DNA from: UBA10649 sp965227045
GTDB taxonomy: Bacteria; Actinomycetota; Actinomycetes; S36-B12
Assembly: GCA_965227045.1 (NCBI GenBank)
Contig: OZ245718.1
Span: forward strand, 3,348,001-3,412,000
Reading direction: 5' to 3'
Length of the DNA stretch: 64,000 bases
Positions 8,966-18,266 of the stretch are shown piece after piece. Numbering within the stretch: position 1 is the stretch's first letter; every line of letters starts with the position of its first letter. The position numbers and the translations under genes were made by a program. The notes under the pieces were generated by a model that had not been told where the DNA came from, did no database searches, and saw only the letters and a list, made by a program, of their open reading frames with translations.

Positions 8966-9643
8966 ATGACCGAAGAGCGCATCGATCGAGGGCGAACGAC
9001 CCTCGCGCATCGAGTCGAGGAGTTGCTGCGGAAGGAGATTGTCCGCGGCGATCGGCCCAGTGGATCCCGCCTGAATGAGGTGGAGATCGCTGCCGCTTAC
9101 GACGTCAGTCGCGGGCCGGTGCGCGAGGCGCTTCAGCGCCTGGCCCGCGACGGACTCGTCGTACTCGAGGCTCATCGCGGCGCCTTCGTCACCGAACTTG
9201 GACGAGACGAGGTCCTGGAACTGTTCGAGGTCCGCGCCGCGCTCGAGGCCGAGGCCGCCGGCCTGGTGGCTCTCAAGATCACCGATGAGGACATCCTGCT
9301 GCTTCGTCAGATGCAGGAGCTGTCGGTCAATGCCGTCGACGCGGAGGACGACCACAGCTTCCCCGAGCTGTTCGACCTTCACGATCTCATCGCGCAGCTG
9401 GCGGGCAACCGACGACTGACAACGTTGATGAATCAGGTCAACGGCGAGCTGCGTCTGATGCGGTCGCGCTCTGGTCAGTCCGCGCAGCGCGCGCAGCAGG
9501 CACTCATCGAGCACGACGAGCTGATCGAGTGCCTGGCCAAGGGCGATGTCGAGGGCTCGCGTAACACCATGCGCGCGCACCTGGATGCCTCGCGAGCAAA
9601 CACGCTCGCGCTCATGTTCCCCGAAACCACAAACCAGCCCTAG
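8966..9643 (+). CDS. GntR-family transcriptional regulator with FCD domain
   Basis: A 225-residue regulator. The N-terminal winged helix (about residues 10-75) shows VSRGPVREALQRLARDGLV, the standard GntR recognition helix, and the helical C-terminal FCD ligand-binding domain follows (LFEVRAALEAEAAGL). FCD regulators usually respond to organic acids or sugar acids. It sits nine bases after the aldehyde dehydrogenase stop and just before the OYE gene, so it is the likely local controller of this catabolic cluster. No clear operator was found by eye. Confidence 0.9.
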   Translation: MTEERIDRGRTTLAHRVEELLRKEIVRGDRPSGSRLNEVEIAAAYDVSRGPVREALQRLARDGLVVLEAHRGAFVTELGRDEVLELFEVRAALEAEAAGLVALKITDEDILLLRQMQELSVNAVDAEDDHSFPELFDLHDLIAQLAGNRRLTTLMNQVNGELRLMRSRSGQSAQRAQQALIEHDELIECLAKGDVEGSRNTMRAHLDASRANTLALMFPETTNQP

Positions 9644-9651
9644 GAGACCCT

Positions 9652-10728
9652 GTGGCCTCGAAGATCTTCGAGCCGTGGGTTATGGGTCCTTTCACCCTGG
9701 CGAACCGTGTCGCCATGGCCCCCATGACTCGCAACCGTGCCGATGACGACGGGATCCCGTCCGCGCACGCCGTCGACTACTACCGGCAGCGGGCCGGTGC
9801 CGGACTGATCATCAGCGAGGCGACGCAGCCCAGTGCTGCGGGCCGCGGCTACTTCGGCACGCCCGGCATCCACTCGCAGGAGCAGCAGGATGCGTGGGCG
9901 CCGATAGCCGACGCGGTGCACTCCGAAGGCGGCCACATCTTCCTGCAGCTCATGCACACCGGCCGGATCGGCCACACGAGCCTGCTTCCTGAAGGCGGCA
10001 CCCTGATGGCTCCTTCCGCGGTGCGCGCCGAGATGGACCTGGCCCGCAAGGACGGAGTCGAGGTTCCGGCCGAGACGCCGCGGGCGTTCACGGTCGATGA
10101 GATCCACGGCGTCATCGACGACTACGCCTCCGCAGCGGAACGCGCGATCGCCGCCGGTATGGACGGCGTCGAGCTGCACGGGGCCAACGGCTACCTGATC
10201 CACCAGTTCCTCGGAACCAACACCAACATTCGAGACGACGAGTACGGCGGCAGCCCCGAGGGCCGGGCCAAGTTCGTCGTCGACCTGACCGCCGAGGTCG
10301 CACGTCGCATCGGTCCTGAGCGCGTGGGCCTGCGCATCTCGCCCGGCGGCAAGTTCAACGACATGCGCGAGGTCGACAACGACGACACCTACCTCGCCCT
10401 CGCCGAAGGCCTGCTGTCGCTGCGGATTGCCTACCTGCACACCCTGCGGCGGCGCTCGACCCCGTTGCATCAGCAACTGCGGGACCTGTGGCCCACCACG
10501 TTCATCCTCAACACGGGATACCAGGGCTCGAGCGAGCTCGACGTGCTCGAGGAGATCCTCGTCGACGATGCCGCCGACCTGGTCAGCGTCGGTCGCTACT
10601 TCATCTCCAATCCCGACCTCGTGCAGCGCTGGCGAGTAGGCGCACCTCTCGCCCCGTGGAACGAGGACACCTTCTATACCCCCGGTCCCGAGGGCCTCAT
10701 CGACTACTCGTTCCACCAGCACGGCTGA
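9652..10728 (+). CDS. NADH:flavin oxidoreductase of the Old Yellow Enzyme family
   Basis: A 358-residue TIM-barrel flavoprotein. Family marks include the N-terminal LANRVAMAPMTRNRA, HTGRIGH, the active-site and FMN-binding segment ELHGANGYLIHQFL, and the C-terminal GRYFISNPDL phosphate-binding segment. OYE enzymes reduce activated C=C bonds of alpha,beta-unsaturated carbonyl compounds, or run in reverse. The GTG start at 9652 follows a TAGGAGA ribosome-binding sequence. Its place among SDRs and a fumarate-reductase-like flavoprotein suggests redox processing of a ring ketone or enone; this is inference. Confidence 0.9.
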   Translation: MASKIFEPWVMGPFTLANRVAMAPMTRNRADDDGIPSAHAVDYYRQRAGAGLIISEATQPSAAGRGYFGTPGIHSQEQQDAWAPIADAVHSEGGHIFLQLMHTGRIGHTSLLPEGGTLMAPSAVRAEMDLARKDGVEVPAETPRAFTVDEIHGVIDDYASAAERAIAAGMDGVELHGANGYLIHQFLGTNTNIRDDEYGGSPEGRAKFVVDLTAEVARRIGPERVGLRISPGGKFNDMREVDNDDTYLALAEGLLSLRIAYLHTLRRRSTPLHQQLRDLWPTTFILNTGYQGSSELDVLEEILVDDAADLVSVGRYFISNPDLVQRWRVGAPLAPWNEDTFYTPGPEGLIDYSFHQHG

Positions 10729-10767
10729 CCAGACCGCAAACAGACCTGACAACAAGGGAGATTCAAC

Positions 10768-11493
10768 ATGGCTGACTTCGACGGCAAGGTCGTCATCGTG
10801 ACCGGCGCTGGGCAGGGCATCGGCCTGGCGTGCGCGAAGGCGTTCGCCGAGCAGGGTGCGACGGTGCAGGGCTGGGACCTGTCGGGCGCCAGCGACACGG
10901 TGTCCGTTGACGTCGCGAGCTGGGACAGCGTGAAGGCAGCTGCCGACGCAGCAGTCGCGGAGTTCGGCCACGTCGACGTGCTCGTGAACTGCGCGGGTGT
11001 CATCACCCCGAACATCTCCGCGGAGGACGTCGACCCCGACCACTACCGCAAGTGCTTCGAGGTCAACGTCATGGGCGCCGTGCACACGACGAAGGCGCTC
11101 TACCCCGCGCTGCAGGCCGCACCCGAGGGCGCCGTCGTAAACGTCGCGTCGCAGGCAGCGCTCGTAAGCCTGCCGTCCCAGGCGGCATACACCGCAAGCA
11201 AGGGCGCCGTCGCCGCGCTGACGCGCGCGCTCGCGATCGACTGGGCCGCGGTAGGCATCCGCGTCAATGCGGTGTGCCCCGGATTCACCCTCACCGAGAT
11301 GGCCATCAAGCAGATGACCCCAGAGCTCGACGCGGCCGTGTCGCGCCGCGTGCCGATGGGCCGCATGTTCCAGCCCTCCGAGATCGCCAACGCCATCTCG
11401 TTCCTCGCCAGCAGCAAGGCCTCGGCCATCACCGGCGTAGTCCTGCCGGTCGACGGCGGCTGGACCGCTGGCGAGCCCGCACTCCCGATGTAA
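10768..11493 (+). CDS. Short-chain dehydrogenase/reductase (first of two)
   Basis: A 241-residue classical SDR. The cofactor motif TGAGQGIG is at the N-terminus, NCAG follows, and the catalytic YTASK motif with its upstream serine (VASQAAL) is intact. A strong AAGGGAG ribosome-binding sequence precedes the ATG. It is expected to interconvert a secondary alcohol and a ketone. It pairs with the SDR that starts 37 bases downstream; the two are different enough to act on different intermediates. Confidence 0.9.
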   Translation: MADFDGKVVIVTGAGQGIGLACAKAFAEQGATVQGWDLSGASDTVSVDVASWDSVKAAADAAVAEFGHVDVLVNCAGVITPNISAEDVDPDHYRKCFEVNVMGAVHTTKALYPALQAAPEGAVVNVASQAALVSLPSQAAYTASKGAVAALTRALAIDWAAVGIRVNAVCPGFTLTEMAIKQMTPELDAAVSRRVPMGRMFQPSEIANAISFLASSKASAITGVVLPVDGGWTAGEPALPM

Positions 11494-11530
11494 CCCACCT
11501 GCTCACTCCATCCACAGCCTCGGAGACACC

Positions 11531-12286
11531 ATGAGATTCACAGGAAAGATCGCCTACGTCACGGGCGCGAGCTCGGGTATCGGCAAGGGTGCCGCGATCC
11601 GTCTCGGCCAGGAGGGCGCGAAGGTCATCCTGCTGGGCCGACGCAAGGGCCTGCTCGACGAGGTCGCCGCCGAGTGCAATGCCGAGTCCGTCGGCGTCCA
11701 GCTCGACGTCACCGATCGCGACGCCGTCGCCGAGGTGCTCGCGGCCACGGTCGCTGAGCACGGCGGCCCGGACATCGTCGTTCACAACGCCGGCGAGACC
11801 GTGCTGGGTGCGCTGCACAACCTCACCGAGGACGAGTGGGACCGGCAGTTCAACACGAACCTCAAGAGCATCTACTACACGAACCTGGTGCTGTGGCCAG
11901 CGATGGTCGCGCGCGGCGGCGGCTCGATCATCACCATTGCATCGACGGCTTCCTTCGTCGGCTTCCCCGAGGATGCGGCCTACGTCGCGTCCAAGGGCGC
12001 TGTCCTGTCGATGACCAAGGCCATGGCCCTCGACGGCGCACCGGTCGGCATCCGCGTCAACGCGGTCTGCCCCGGCTTCATCTGGACGCCGAACCTGGAG
12101 GGCTACTTCAACGGTCAGCCCGACCCGGAGGCGGCGATTGCCGCGGCAACGACGTTCGCACCGATCGGGCGAATGGGAACCATCGAGGACACCGCTGGCG
12201 CGATCGCGTTCTTCGCGTCTGAGGATGCCTCGTTCATCACCGGCGCCTCGCTCCTGGTCGACGGCGGACTGCTGGCGAAGGCGTAG
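11531..12286 (+). CDS. Short-chain dehydrogenase/reductase (second of two)
   Basis: A 251-residue classical SDR with the TGASSGIG cofactor motif, HNAGETV, catalytic serine in STASF and the YVASK motif. The C-terminus ends in a typical LLVDGGL segment. A decayed relative of this gene lies at 23399-24056 next to the mycofactocin locus: the segments around YVASKGAV, CPG and YF.(N/E).QP.PE are clearly shared. It probably oxidises or reduces a hydroxyl/keto intermediate of the same pathway. Confidence 0.9.
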   Translation: MRFTGKIAYVTGASSGIGKGAAIRLGQEGAKVILLGRRKGLLDEVAAECNAESVGVQLDVTDRDAVAEVLAATVAEHGGPDIVVHNAGETVLGALHNLTEDEWDRQFNTNLKSIYYTNLVLWPAMVARGGGSIITIASTASFVGFPEDAAYVASKGAVLSMTKAMALDGAPVGIRVNAVCPGFIWTPNLEGYFNGQPDPEAAIAAATTFAPIGRMGTIEDTAGAIAFFASEDASFITGASLLVDGGLLAKA

Positions 12287-12290
12287 GGAA

Positions 12291-13685
12291 TTGACCATCA
12301 ACGGTTCCGGTCGCGAAGTGGATATTGACGTGGTCGTCGTCGGCGCGGGCGGTGGCGGACTAGCCGCTGCCCTCGCCGTCGCGGATGCGGGGAAGTCAGT
12401 AGTCGTTCTCGAGAAGCTCGACCGCGCCGGTGGAAACACGGCGCTGTCGACCGGCTCGATTCCTGCCGCAGGCTCCCGGCTCCAGCGAGAGGCCGGCGTC
12501 GAGGACAGCGTGGATCGCATGATTGCCGACCTCCTACGGCAGTCAGGTCCGCACGAAGCCGAGGCCCTCACCCGGCGGCTGTCCGAGACGTCGGCCGACC
12601 TCGTGGACTGGCTCGTCGACACGCACTCGGTCAACTTGTCGCTCATCACCGACTACAAGCACGTTGGCCACTCCGTCACGCGGCTGCACGCTCCCGCCTC
12701 GCGCCGTGGCATCGACCTCGCGAACGGCCTGCTCGAGGCCTGCGAGCGCGCGGGCGTCGAGGTGCTCGTCGGCAACCCCGTCAAGAGCCTCGTCACCGAA
12801 GACGGCCGGGTCACCGGTGTGGTCGTCGGCGGTGATCGCGTCGAGGAGTACGTCCTCACCTGCGACGCCGTGATCCTCGCGTGCAACGGGTTCGCCGCGA
12901 ACAAGGCACTCATCGAGAAGTGGATCCCCGAGCTGACCGAGGTCGAGTACTTCGGGGCGCACGGGTCCACCGGCGAGGGACTCGAGTGGGGCCTCGGCCT
13001 CGGCGGCTACCTGCAGAACGCGTCGGCCTACCAGGGCTACGCGGCCGTCGCCTACCCGCACGGATCACTCCTGTCGTGGACGACGGTCGAGAAGGGCGCC
13101 GTCATCGTCGATGCCACCGGCGCGCGCATGGGCGACGAGATCATCGGCTACTCCGGCTTCACCGCCGAGGTGCTCAAGGGCACCCCGCCCTCGTTCGTCA
13201 TCTACGACACCCGCATCAAGGCAATCGCGATGAAGGAAGAGGAGTTCGTCGACCTTGTCGAGATGGGCGGCGCGAAGGAGTACGACACGATCGACGAGAT
13301 GGCAGCGGCCATCGGCATCGACGCAAAGGCGCTGACCACCACGATCGAGGACTACAACGCCGCAGTACGCGGTGAAGCAGCCGACAAGCACGGACGCACG
13401 GTCTTCGGCGACGCTCCGCTCACCGCGCCGTTCGTCGCGAGCCGCGTGACCCCGGGTCTGTTCCACACCCAGGGCGGACTCGCCGTCGATGAGGACGGTC
13501 GCGTCCTGAAGGACGGTGGGAGCGTGGTGCCCGGGTTGTTCGCCATCGGTGGCGTCGCGCCGGGCATCAGCGGGCAGCAGGGCGGGCGCGGCTACTCCTC
13601 GGGCAACGGCTTGCTCTCGGCGGTCGGTCTTGGTCGGCTCGCCGGCATTGCCGCGGGACAGGACGCGGGAGACGACAGGACATGA
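12291..13685 (+). CDS. FAD-dependent oxidoreductase, fumarate reductase/3-ketosteroid dehydrogenase-like
   Basis: About 464 residues with an N-terminal FAD-binding motif (VVGAGGGGLAAAL), the LEKLDRAGGNTALSTG segment, and the C-terminal signature QQGGRGYSSGNGLLSAVGLGR seen in the FAD_binding_2 (fumarate reductase flavoprotein) family. These enzymes add or remove hydrogens across C-C bonds next to a carbonyl. The start is uncertain: I used the TTG at 12291, five bases after the previous stop; a GTG at 12318 is an alternative. The end overlaps the next ATG by four bases. It probably works with the OYE reductase and SDRs. Confidence 0.85.
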   Translation: MTINGSGREVDIDVVVVGAGGGGLAAALAVADAGKSVVVLEKLDRAGGNTALSTGSIPAAGSRLQREAGVEDSVDRMIADLLRQSGPHEAEALTRRLSETSADLVDWLVDTHSVNLSLITDYKHVGHSVTRLHAPASRRGIDLANGLLEACERAGVEVLVGNPVKSLVTEDGRVTGVVVGGDRVEEYVLTCDAVILACNGFAANKALIEKWIPELTEVEYFGAHGSTGEGLEWGLGLGGYLQNASAYQGYAAVAYPHGSLLSWTTVEKGAVIVDATGARMGDEIIGYSGFTAEVLKGTPPSFVIYDTRIKAIAMKEEEFVDLVEMGGAKEYDTIDEMAAAIGIDAKALTTTIEDYNAAVRGEAADKHGRTVFGDAPLTAPFVASRVTPGLFHTQGGLAVDEDGRVLKDGGSVVPGLFAIGGVAPGISGQQGGRGYSSGNGLLSAVGLGRLAGIAAGQDAGDDRT

Positions 13686-15052
13686 CCTCGCCGTTCTGGG
13701 ACAAGTGGCAGGACACCCTCTACGCACGAGTCGACGCGCTTGCAGATGGCACGACAACACTCGATGCCGCGACCCGCCGCCGCGCCGCACTCGTCCTCGT
13801 CGACGACACCGCGGCCATGGCCGCGGGTCTCAACGAGCCGCAGGTCCATGCCCTGTCCGCCGCGGCCGTGCGCGTGGAGCCCAACCAGGAAGCGACGCAC
13901 GTCACCGGAAGCAGGAGCGGTCGCGCGTGGGCTGCTCTCGTGAACGCGGTCGCCGCCAACTGGAACGAGCTCGACGAGGGCTACCGACCGGCCACCTGCC
14001 ACGGCGGGCTCTACGCGCTGCCCGCGGCGATGGCCGAGGTCGAGGCACGCGGCGGCACAGTCGGCGAGCTGCTCACCGCGCTCGTCGCCGGCTACGAAGT
14101 GTCGACCTCCTACGCACGGGTCATGCGCCCGCCGCGGCCGTTCGCCTGCCACCCGCACGCCACAATGGCGCCGATCGGCGCGGCCGCTGCAGTCGCCGCG
14201 GTCCGCGGCACGGACGGCCCGGGCATCCGAGCCGCATCGCAGGTTGCCATCACGCTGGCCGCAGCGGGCCCGTTCGACCATGCGATGAAGGGCCTGCTGA
14301 TCCGGAATGGCTGGGCCGGCGCCGGCGCGCAGGCCGGGTTCACCGCTGTCGAGCTCGCGGCTGCCGGTCTCCACGGCGACGGGACCAGCGCGCTCGGCGT
14401 GCTCGAGAACGGCTTCGGCTATCCCCTCGACGAGACCGAGCTCAAGGCCGAGCAGGACACCTGGGCCATCCACGACGGCTATCACAAGTCGTACGCCTGC
14501 TGCCAGTACTCGCATAGCGCCGTCGAGGCGACGCTCTCGCTGGTCACGGGTCGGCTCGCGGACGTGCCGGCCGACGACATCGCGTCGATCGTCATCGACG
14601 CGAACCCCTTCGCGATCACGCTCAACAACCACAACCCGGTCTCCGTGCTCGGCGGGAAGTTCTCGCTACCGCACTCCGTCGCCGCCGTGATCGTGCGCGG
14701 CAGCGCCGACGCAGAGGCCTTCTCCGAGGCCTACGTCAGCGATCCCACGGTCGTGGCACTGCGCAACAAGATCATCATCAACGCCTACGAGGGCGACCTC
14801 GCCCCGCCCTTCGACCGACCCGCGCGCATCACCGTCACCACGACCAGCGGCGCCGTGTACACCGAGGAGTGCCGCAGCTCCCTCGGCGGACCCGATCGCC
14901 CGCTCTCGGACGCGGACGTGCTCGACAAGGTTGAGCTCATCACCGCGACCGACTTCCCGCAGTTCGCCGCACTCGCGAGAGGCTTGGTCGACGGCTCGGT
15001 TGGCGACGCCACCGCATGGTCCGATGTCATCGGTGAACTATGGGCGCGCTGA
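13682..15052 (+). CDS. MmgE/PrpD-family protein (first of a tandem pair)
   Basis: A 456-residue protein of the MmgE/PrpD fold, which includes 2-methylcitrate dehydratase, cis-aconitate decarboxylase and iminodisuccinate epimerase. Visible family features are the N-terminal helical bundle with the ALVLVDDTAAMAAG segment, VTGSRSGRAWAALVNAVAA, a central HPHATMAPIGAAAAV helix and CCQYSHSAVEA. These enzymes usually dehydrate or isomerise polycarboxylates. Its start overlaps the flavoprotein stop (ATGA), and its 3' end overlaps the second copy by 13 bases. Confidence 0.87.
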   Translation: MTSPFWDKWQDTLYARVDALADGTTTLDAATRRRAALVLVDDTAAMAAGLNEPQVHALSAAAVRVEPNQEATHVTGSRSGRAWAALVNAVAANWNELDEGYRPATCHGGLYALPAAMAEVEARGGTVGELLTALVAGYEVSTSYARVMRPPRPFACHPHATMAPIGAAAAVAAVRGTDGPGIRAASQVAITLAAAGPFDHAMKGLLIRNGWAGAGAQAGFTAVELAAAGLHGDGTSALGVLENGFGYPLDETELKAEQDTWAIHDGYHKSYACCQYSHSAVEATLSLVTGRLADVPADDIASIVIDANPFAITLNNHNPVSVLGGKFSLPHSVAAVIVRGSADAEAFSEAYVSDPTVVALRNKIIINAYEGDLAPPFDRPARITVTTTSGAVYTEECRSSLGGPDRPLSDADVLDKVELITATDFPQFAALARGLVDGSVGDATAWSDVIGELWAR

Positions 15053-16419
15053 CCGTCGAGCAGTCGCTTCCGAGCCGACTCATCGCGGCGAGGAACCAGA
15101 TCCCTGAGCACGTGCTCGACGCGGCACGACTGCACTTCCTCGACGCGCTCGCCGTCGGAATCGCCGCGTCGAAGGTCGGCCCGGTCAAGAACCTCAGTGC
15201 TGTGGCCAAGAATCAGGGCATCGGGTCGAGCACCGTCCTCGGAACGACACAGGCCTCGCCGGCCCCCATTGCCGCGCTGATCAATGGTGGGCTCATCCAC
15301 TCGCTCGAGTACGACGACACCCACGTCGCGTCCGTCATGCACGGCAGCGCCGTCATGGCCGCCGCCGCGCTCGCCGTTGCCGAGGAGACCAACGCCACCG
15401 CAATCCAGATGCTCTCCGCGTTCACGGTCGGCTGGGAGTTCCTCATCAGGATCGGCCTGGCCAGCCCTGGCAGCATCCAGGCGCAGGGCTTCCAGATCAC
15501 CTCGGCCGCCGGTGCGTTCGCGTCGGCTGCTGTCTCCTGCTTGCTGCACCAGGACACGGACGACGTGTTCGAGAACGCCATCGGCATCGCCGGCAGTCAG
15601 GCTGCCGGCACCTTCGCCTTCCTCGCCGATGGCGACACGGTGAAAGCCGTGCAGCCCGCCTGGTCGGCGCACGCCGGGCTGCTCGCCGCGGAGCTCGCCC
15701 GCGCCGGAGTGACCGGACCGAGCAACGTCTTCGATGGCTCGTACGGCTTCTTCGCCCTATACGCGAAGGACCCCGAAGGGGCGGCGAACCTGAAGAAGCA
15801 GCTCGACGACCTTGGCGAGACCTGGCACCTGCCCGACGCCGCGTTCAAGCTGCAGCCGTGCTGCCACTACATCCACCCGTTCATCGAGGCGCTGGACGAA
15901 CTCACCCAGCAGGGCGTCACCGCGGGCAACCTCGAGGAGCTCCACTGCTGGGTGCCCACTGAGGTCATCCCGATCATCGCCGAGCCGTGGGCCACTAGGC
16001 AGCGCCCCGCGAAGGCGCACGATGCACGCTGGTGCCTGCCCTACGTCCTCGCTGCCGTGATCAAGGACGGGCCACTCGCGATCGACGTCTTCGACGGCGC
16101 CTGCGATGAGGACGTCATGGCGATCAGCGACGTGATCACCTACGAACCGTGGGCGGGCAGTGGCTACCCCGCACGGTTCCCGGCCCGACTGCGCGCCCAG
16201 CTGACCGACGGCACCGTCATCGAGGCAGGCGTCGACGACGTCAAGGGCAGTCCGACCAGGCCGGTCACCGTCGACGACGTGCTCGCCAAGGTGATCCCCA
16301 ACCTCATCACCGGCGGCATGAGCCAGGACGACGCGCAAGCGCTCGCCGACGAGATCCTCACAACGCCCGATCCGGACATGATCCTGATCGGTGAACTCCT
16401 AAGGAAGGCGACATCATGA
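15040..16419 (+). CDS. MmgE/PrpD-family protein (second of a tandem pair)
   Basis: A 459-residue paralogue of the preceding protein. It has the family's ARLHFLDALAVGIAAS helix, the GTTQASPAPIAALINGGLIHSLEYDD segment near the active site and KLQPCCHYIHPFIEAL. The two copies differ strongly in sequence, so they are unlikely to be a recent duplication and may form a heteromer or catalyse successive steps. The start codon lies inside the end of the first copy. Its stop overlaps the next gene by four bases. Confidence 0.87.
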   Translation: MGALTVEQSLPSRLIAARNQIPEHVLDAARLHFLDALAVGIAASKVGPVKNLSAVAKNQGIGSSTVLGTTQASPAPIAALINGGLIHSLEYDDTHVASVMHGSAVMAAAALAVAEETNATAIQMLSAFTVGWEFLIRIGLASPGSIQAQGFQITSAAGAFASAAVSCLLHQDTDDVFENAIGIAGSQAAGTFAFLADGDTVKAVQPAWSAHAGLLAAELARAGVTGPSNVFDGSYGFFALYAKDPEGAANLKKQLDDLGETWHLPDAAFKLQPCCHYIHPFIEALDELTQQGVTAGNLEELHCWVPTEVIPIIAEPWATRQRPAKAHDARWCLPYVLAAVIKDGPLAIDVFDGACDEDVMAISDVITYEPWAGSGYPARFPARLRAQLTDGTVIEAGVDDVKGSPTRPVTVDDVLAKVIPNLITGGMSQDDAQALADEILTTPDPDMILIGELLRKATS

Positions 16420-16841
16420 GTGACCGCTTCACCGAGGCCGAGGAACTGGTCGACCGCTACCTGACCTTGTTCATGGAAGGCAAGCTCGATGAGGCCCAGG
16501 CCTGCCTCACGCCCGACGCGCAACTGATCTTCCCCGGCGGCGCAGTGCAGACGTCGCTCGCCGACGTCGCCGCGGAAGTCCGTCGCCTCTACATCTCGGT
16601 GGCCAAGAAGATCGACCGCACCTGGTCGGCGAACCTCGGCGACGACGTAATCGTCACGACGACCGGATACCTCTACGGATCGACGAGTGGCTTCGGGCCG
16701 TTCAGCCAGGTGCGCTTCATCGACTTCTTCACCGTGCGTGACGGCAAGATCGCGAAGCAGGAAGTCATCAACGACGCCGCGATTACCGGTGTCGTGCCTG
16801 CCTACCCGGCGGGCAGCGCGCAGGTCGACATCGCGAGCTAG
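16416..16841 (+). CDS. SnoaL/NTF2-like small protein
   Basis: A 141-residue protein of the nuclear-transport-factor-2-like fold: an N-terminal helix with VDRYLTLFMEGKLDEA, then ITFPGG-like and VRFIDFFTVRDGKI strands. Members are small cyclases, isomerases or ligand-binding proteins, such as SnoaL-like enzymes and ketosteroid isomerase relatives. It is the last gene of the plus-strand catabolic operon and overlaps the mftF stop tail to tail at a shared CTAG, leaving no room for a terminator between them. An isomerase role in the pathway is possible. Confidence 0.8.
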   Translation: MSDRFTEAEELVDRYLTLFMEGKLDEAQACLTPDAQLIFPGGAVQTSLADVAAEVRRLYISVAKKIDRTWSANLGDDVIVTTTGYLYGSTSGFGPFSQVRFIDFFTVRDGKIAKQEVINDAAITGVVPAYPAGSAQVDIAS

Positions 16842-18265
16842 CCGAGACGGCGAAGAATTCCCGGCACCCAGTCGGGCAGACGCACCGTCGGAGTGAGCGG
16901 CACGCGGGTTCTCGCGCGCACGCAGCTGGCCAGCACGCCGGTGCCGTACGCGGCATCGTCGAGCAGGCGCAGGCCCAGGTAGCGGCCCGGATCAAGCGGA
17001 GGCCGCTGCGTTGCGTACTCCCACGCGATCGGCGCGAGCATGCAGGCGGCAAGCGTCCGCGCGACCCGCGAGCGAGGGGACAGCGCCAGCGCCGCAGCAC
17101 CCACCGGCCACCATTCCCGGCGCAGCAGGTGTCCGATGCCAGCAGCATCGGCGACGACTCCCTGGCCTACGATCCGCGCCGCGAGCAGCTCCGGGTTGTC
17201 GAGCGCGCCCAGTTGGCGCGACAGCGCGCCCGCTGCACCAACGGCAACTCCGGCAGCGGCGCGCGGGCGACCAAATGCCAGCAGCCCCAGAGCAGCGAGG
17301 TTCCACGCCGACACGCGAGCGGGTACGAGCTTGTCGGGATGGCGCAACGACAAGGCGGCCGCGGACGTCCCGTACTCGAAGCGACGCGTCAGCCACGACA
17401 CAGGTCGGGACCGCGTCTCATGCGCCACGATCACCGACGGGTCATAGAGCACGTGCCAGCCCTCATCGGTGAGCCGCCACACCAGGTCCACGTCCTCGCC
17501 CAGGCGTAGGTCCTCGTCGAAGCCGGCGCCGAGGGCCGAACGACGCACGATCAGCGCCGCGGTCGGCACGAACCCCAGGCGCGACCCCGGACGCACCAGC
17601 TCGGGGAACACGCCCATGTCGAGCGAGGATCGAGTCGCCTCGTAGCGATCGATCACCGAGCGCCCGGACGGATTCGCCCGCACACGCGGAGCCACCGCCG
17701 CGACGGCCGGATCGGAGAAGTGGTGCAGCATCGACTCGGGCCAGCCCGGCGAAGCGATGCAGTCGGAATCGAGAAACGCTACGAACTCACCAGAGGTCGC
17801 GGCCACGCCGGTGTTGCGAGCGGCCGCCGGACCTCTGTTCACGCCATGCGCGACCACCAGTGCGGAATGAATCGCAGCGACGGCGGTCACCACGCCCGCG
17901 TCGACAGAACCGTCGTCGACCACCGTCACGGATGCAGAGGCAAGGGACGTCAGCGTGGTGTCCAGGCTCGCAGCGCGATCCATCGCCGGCACGACAACGG
18001 AGACGGAGCCAGACGGATCAGCGCCACCCACCACGATTGCGAAGCCGCGGTCCACGAGCATGCGGAAGATCGCGAGCGTCTGCGGGTCTGAGGCCGCAAC
18101 CCCCGTCGAACCTGCGCCCAGCAGGCGAGCCACGACCGTGCGCGCGGCACCGGACATCCGGCTGACCCGCCACGGCGACCCGCCGATCAGCACTGCCCCC
18201 GAACCCCACGCCCGAACCCGGGGCGCGAGCCGCACCACCGCGCCCGCGGGCAGCGAGCGATCCAC
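16838..18265 (-). CDS. mftF: Mycofactocin glycosyltransferase MftF
   Basis: A 475-residue family-2 glycosyltransferase. After an N-terminal extension of about 85 residues comes the GT-A start VSVVVPAMDR, then VVDDGS, RGPAAARNTGV and the metal-binding AFLDSDCI. An EDVDLVWRL motif marks the C-terminal part of the GT domain, and hydrophobic segments follow. In characterised systems MftF adds glucose units to premycofactocin. I chose the GTG at 18265, one base after the mftR stop. It is on the strand opposite to mftA-E, which is one of the known arrangements. Function is assigned from context and family; the sequence alone shows a GT2 enzyme. Confidence 0.88.
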   Translation of the reverse strand: MDRSLPAGAVVRLAPRVRAWGSGAVLIGGSPWRVSRMSGAARTVVARLLGAGSTGVAASDPQTLAIFRMLVDRGFAIVVGGADPSGSVSVVVPAMDRAASLDTTLTSLASASVTVVDDGSVDAGVVTAVAAIHSALVVAHGVNRGPAAARNTGVAATSGEFVAFLDSDCIASPGWPESMLHHFSDPAVAAVAPRVRANPSGRSVIDRYEATRSSLDMGVFPELVRPGSRLGFVPTAALIVRRSALGAGFDEDLRLGEDVDLVWRLTDEGWHVLYDPSVIVAHETRSRPVSWLTRRFEYGTSAAALSLRHPDKLVPARVSAWNLAALGLLAFGRPRAAAGVAVGAAGALSRQLGALDNPELLAARIVGQGVVADAAGIGHLLRREWWPVGAAALALSPRSRVARTLAACMLAPIAWEYATQRPPLDPGRYLGLRLLDDAAYGTGVLASCVRARTRVPLTPTVRLPDWVPGILRRLG

Positions 18266-18266
18266 C

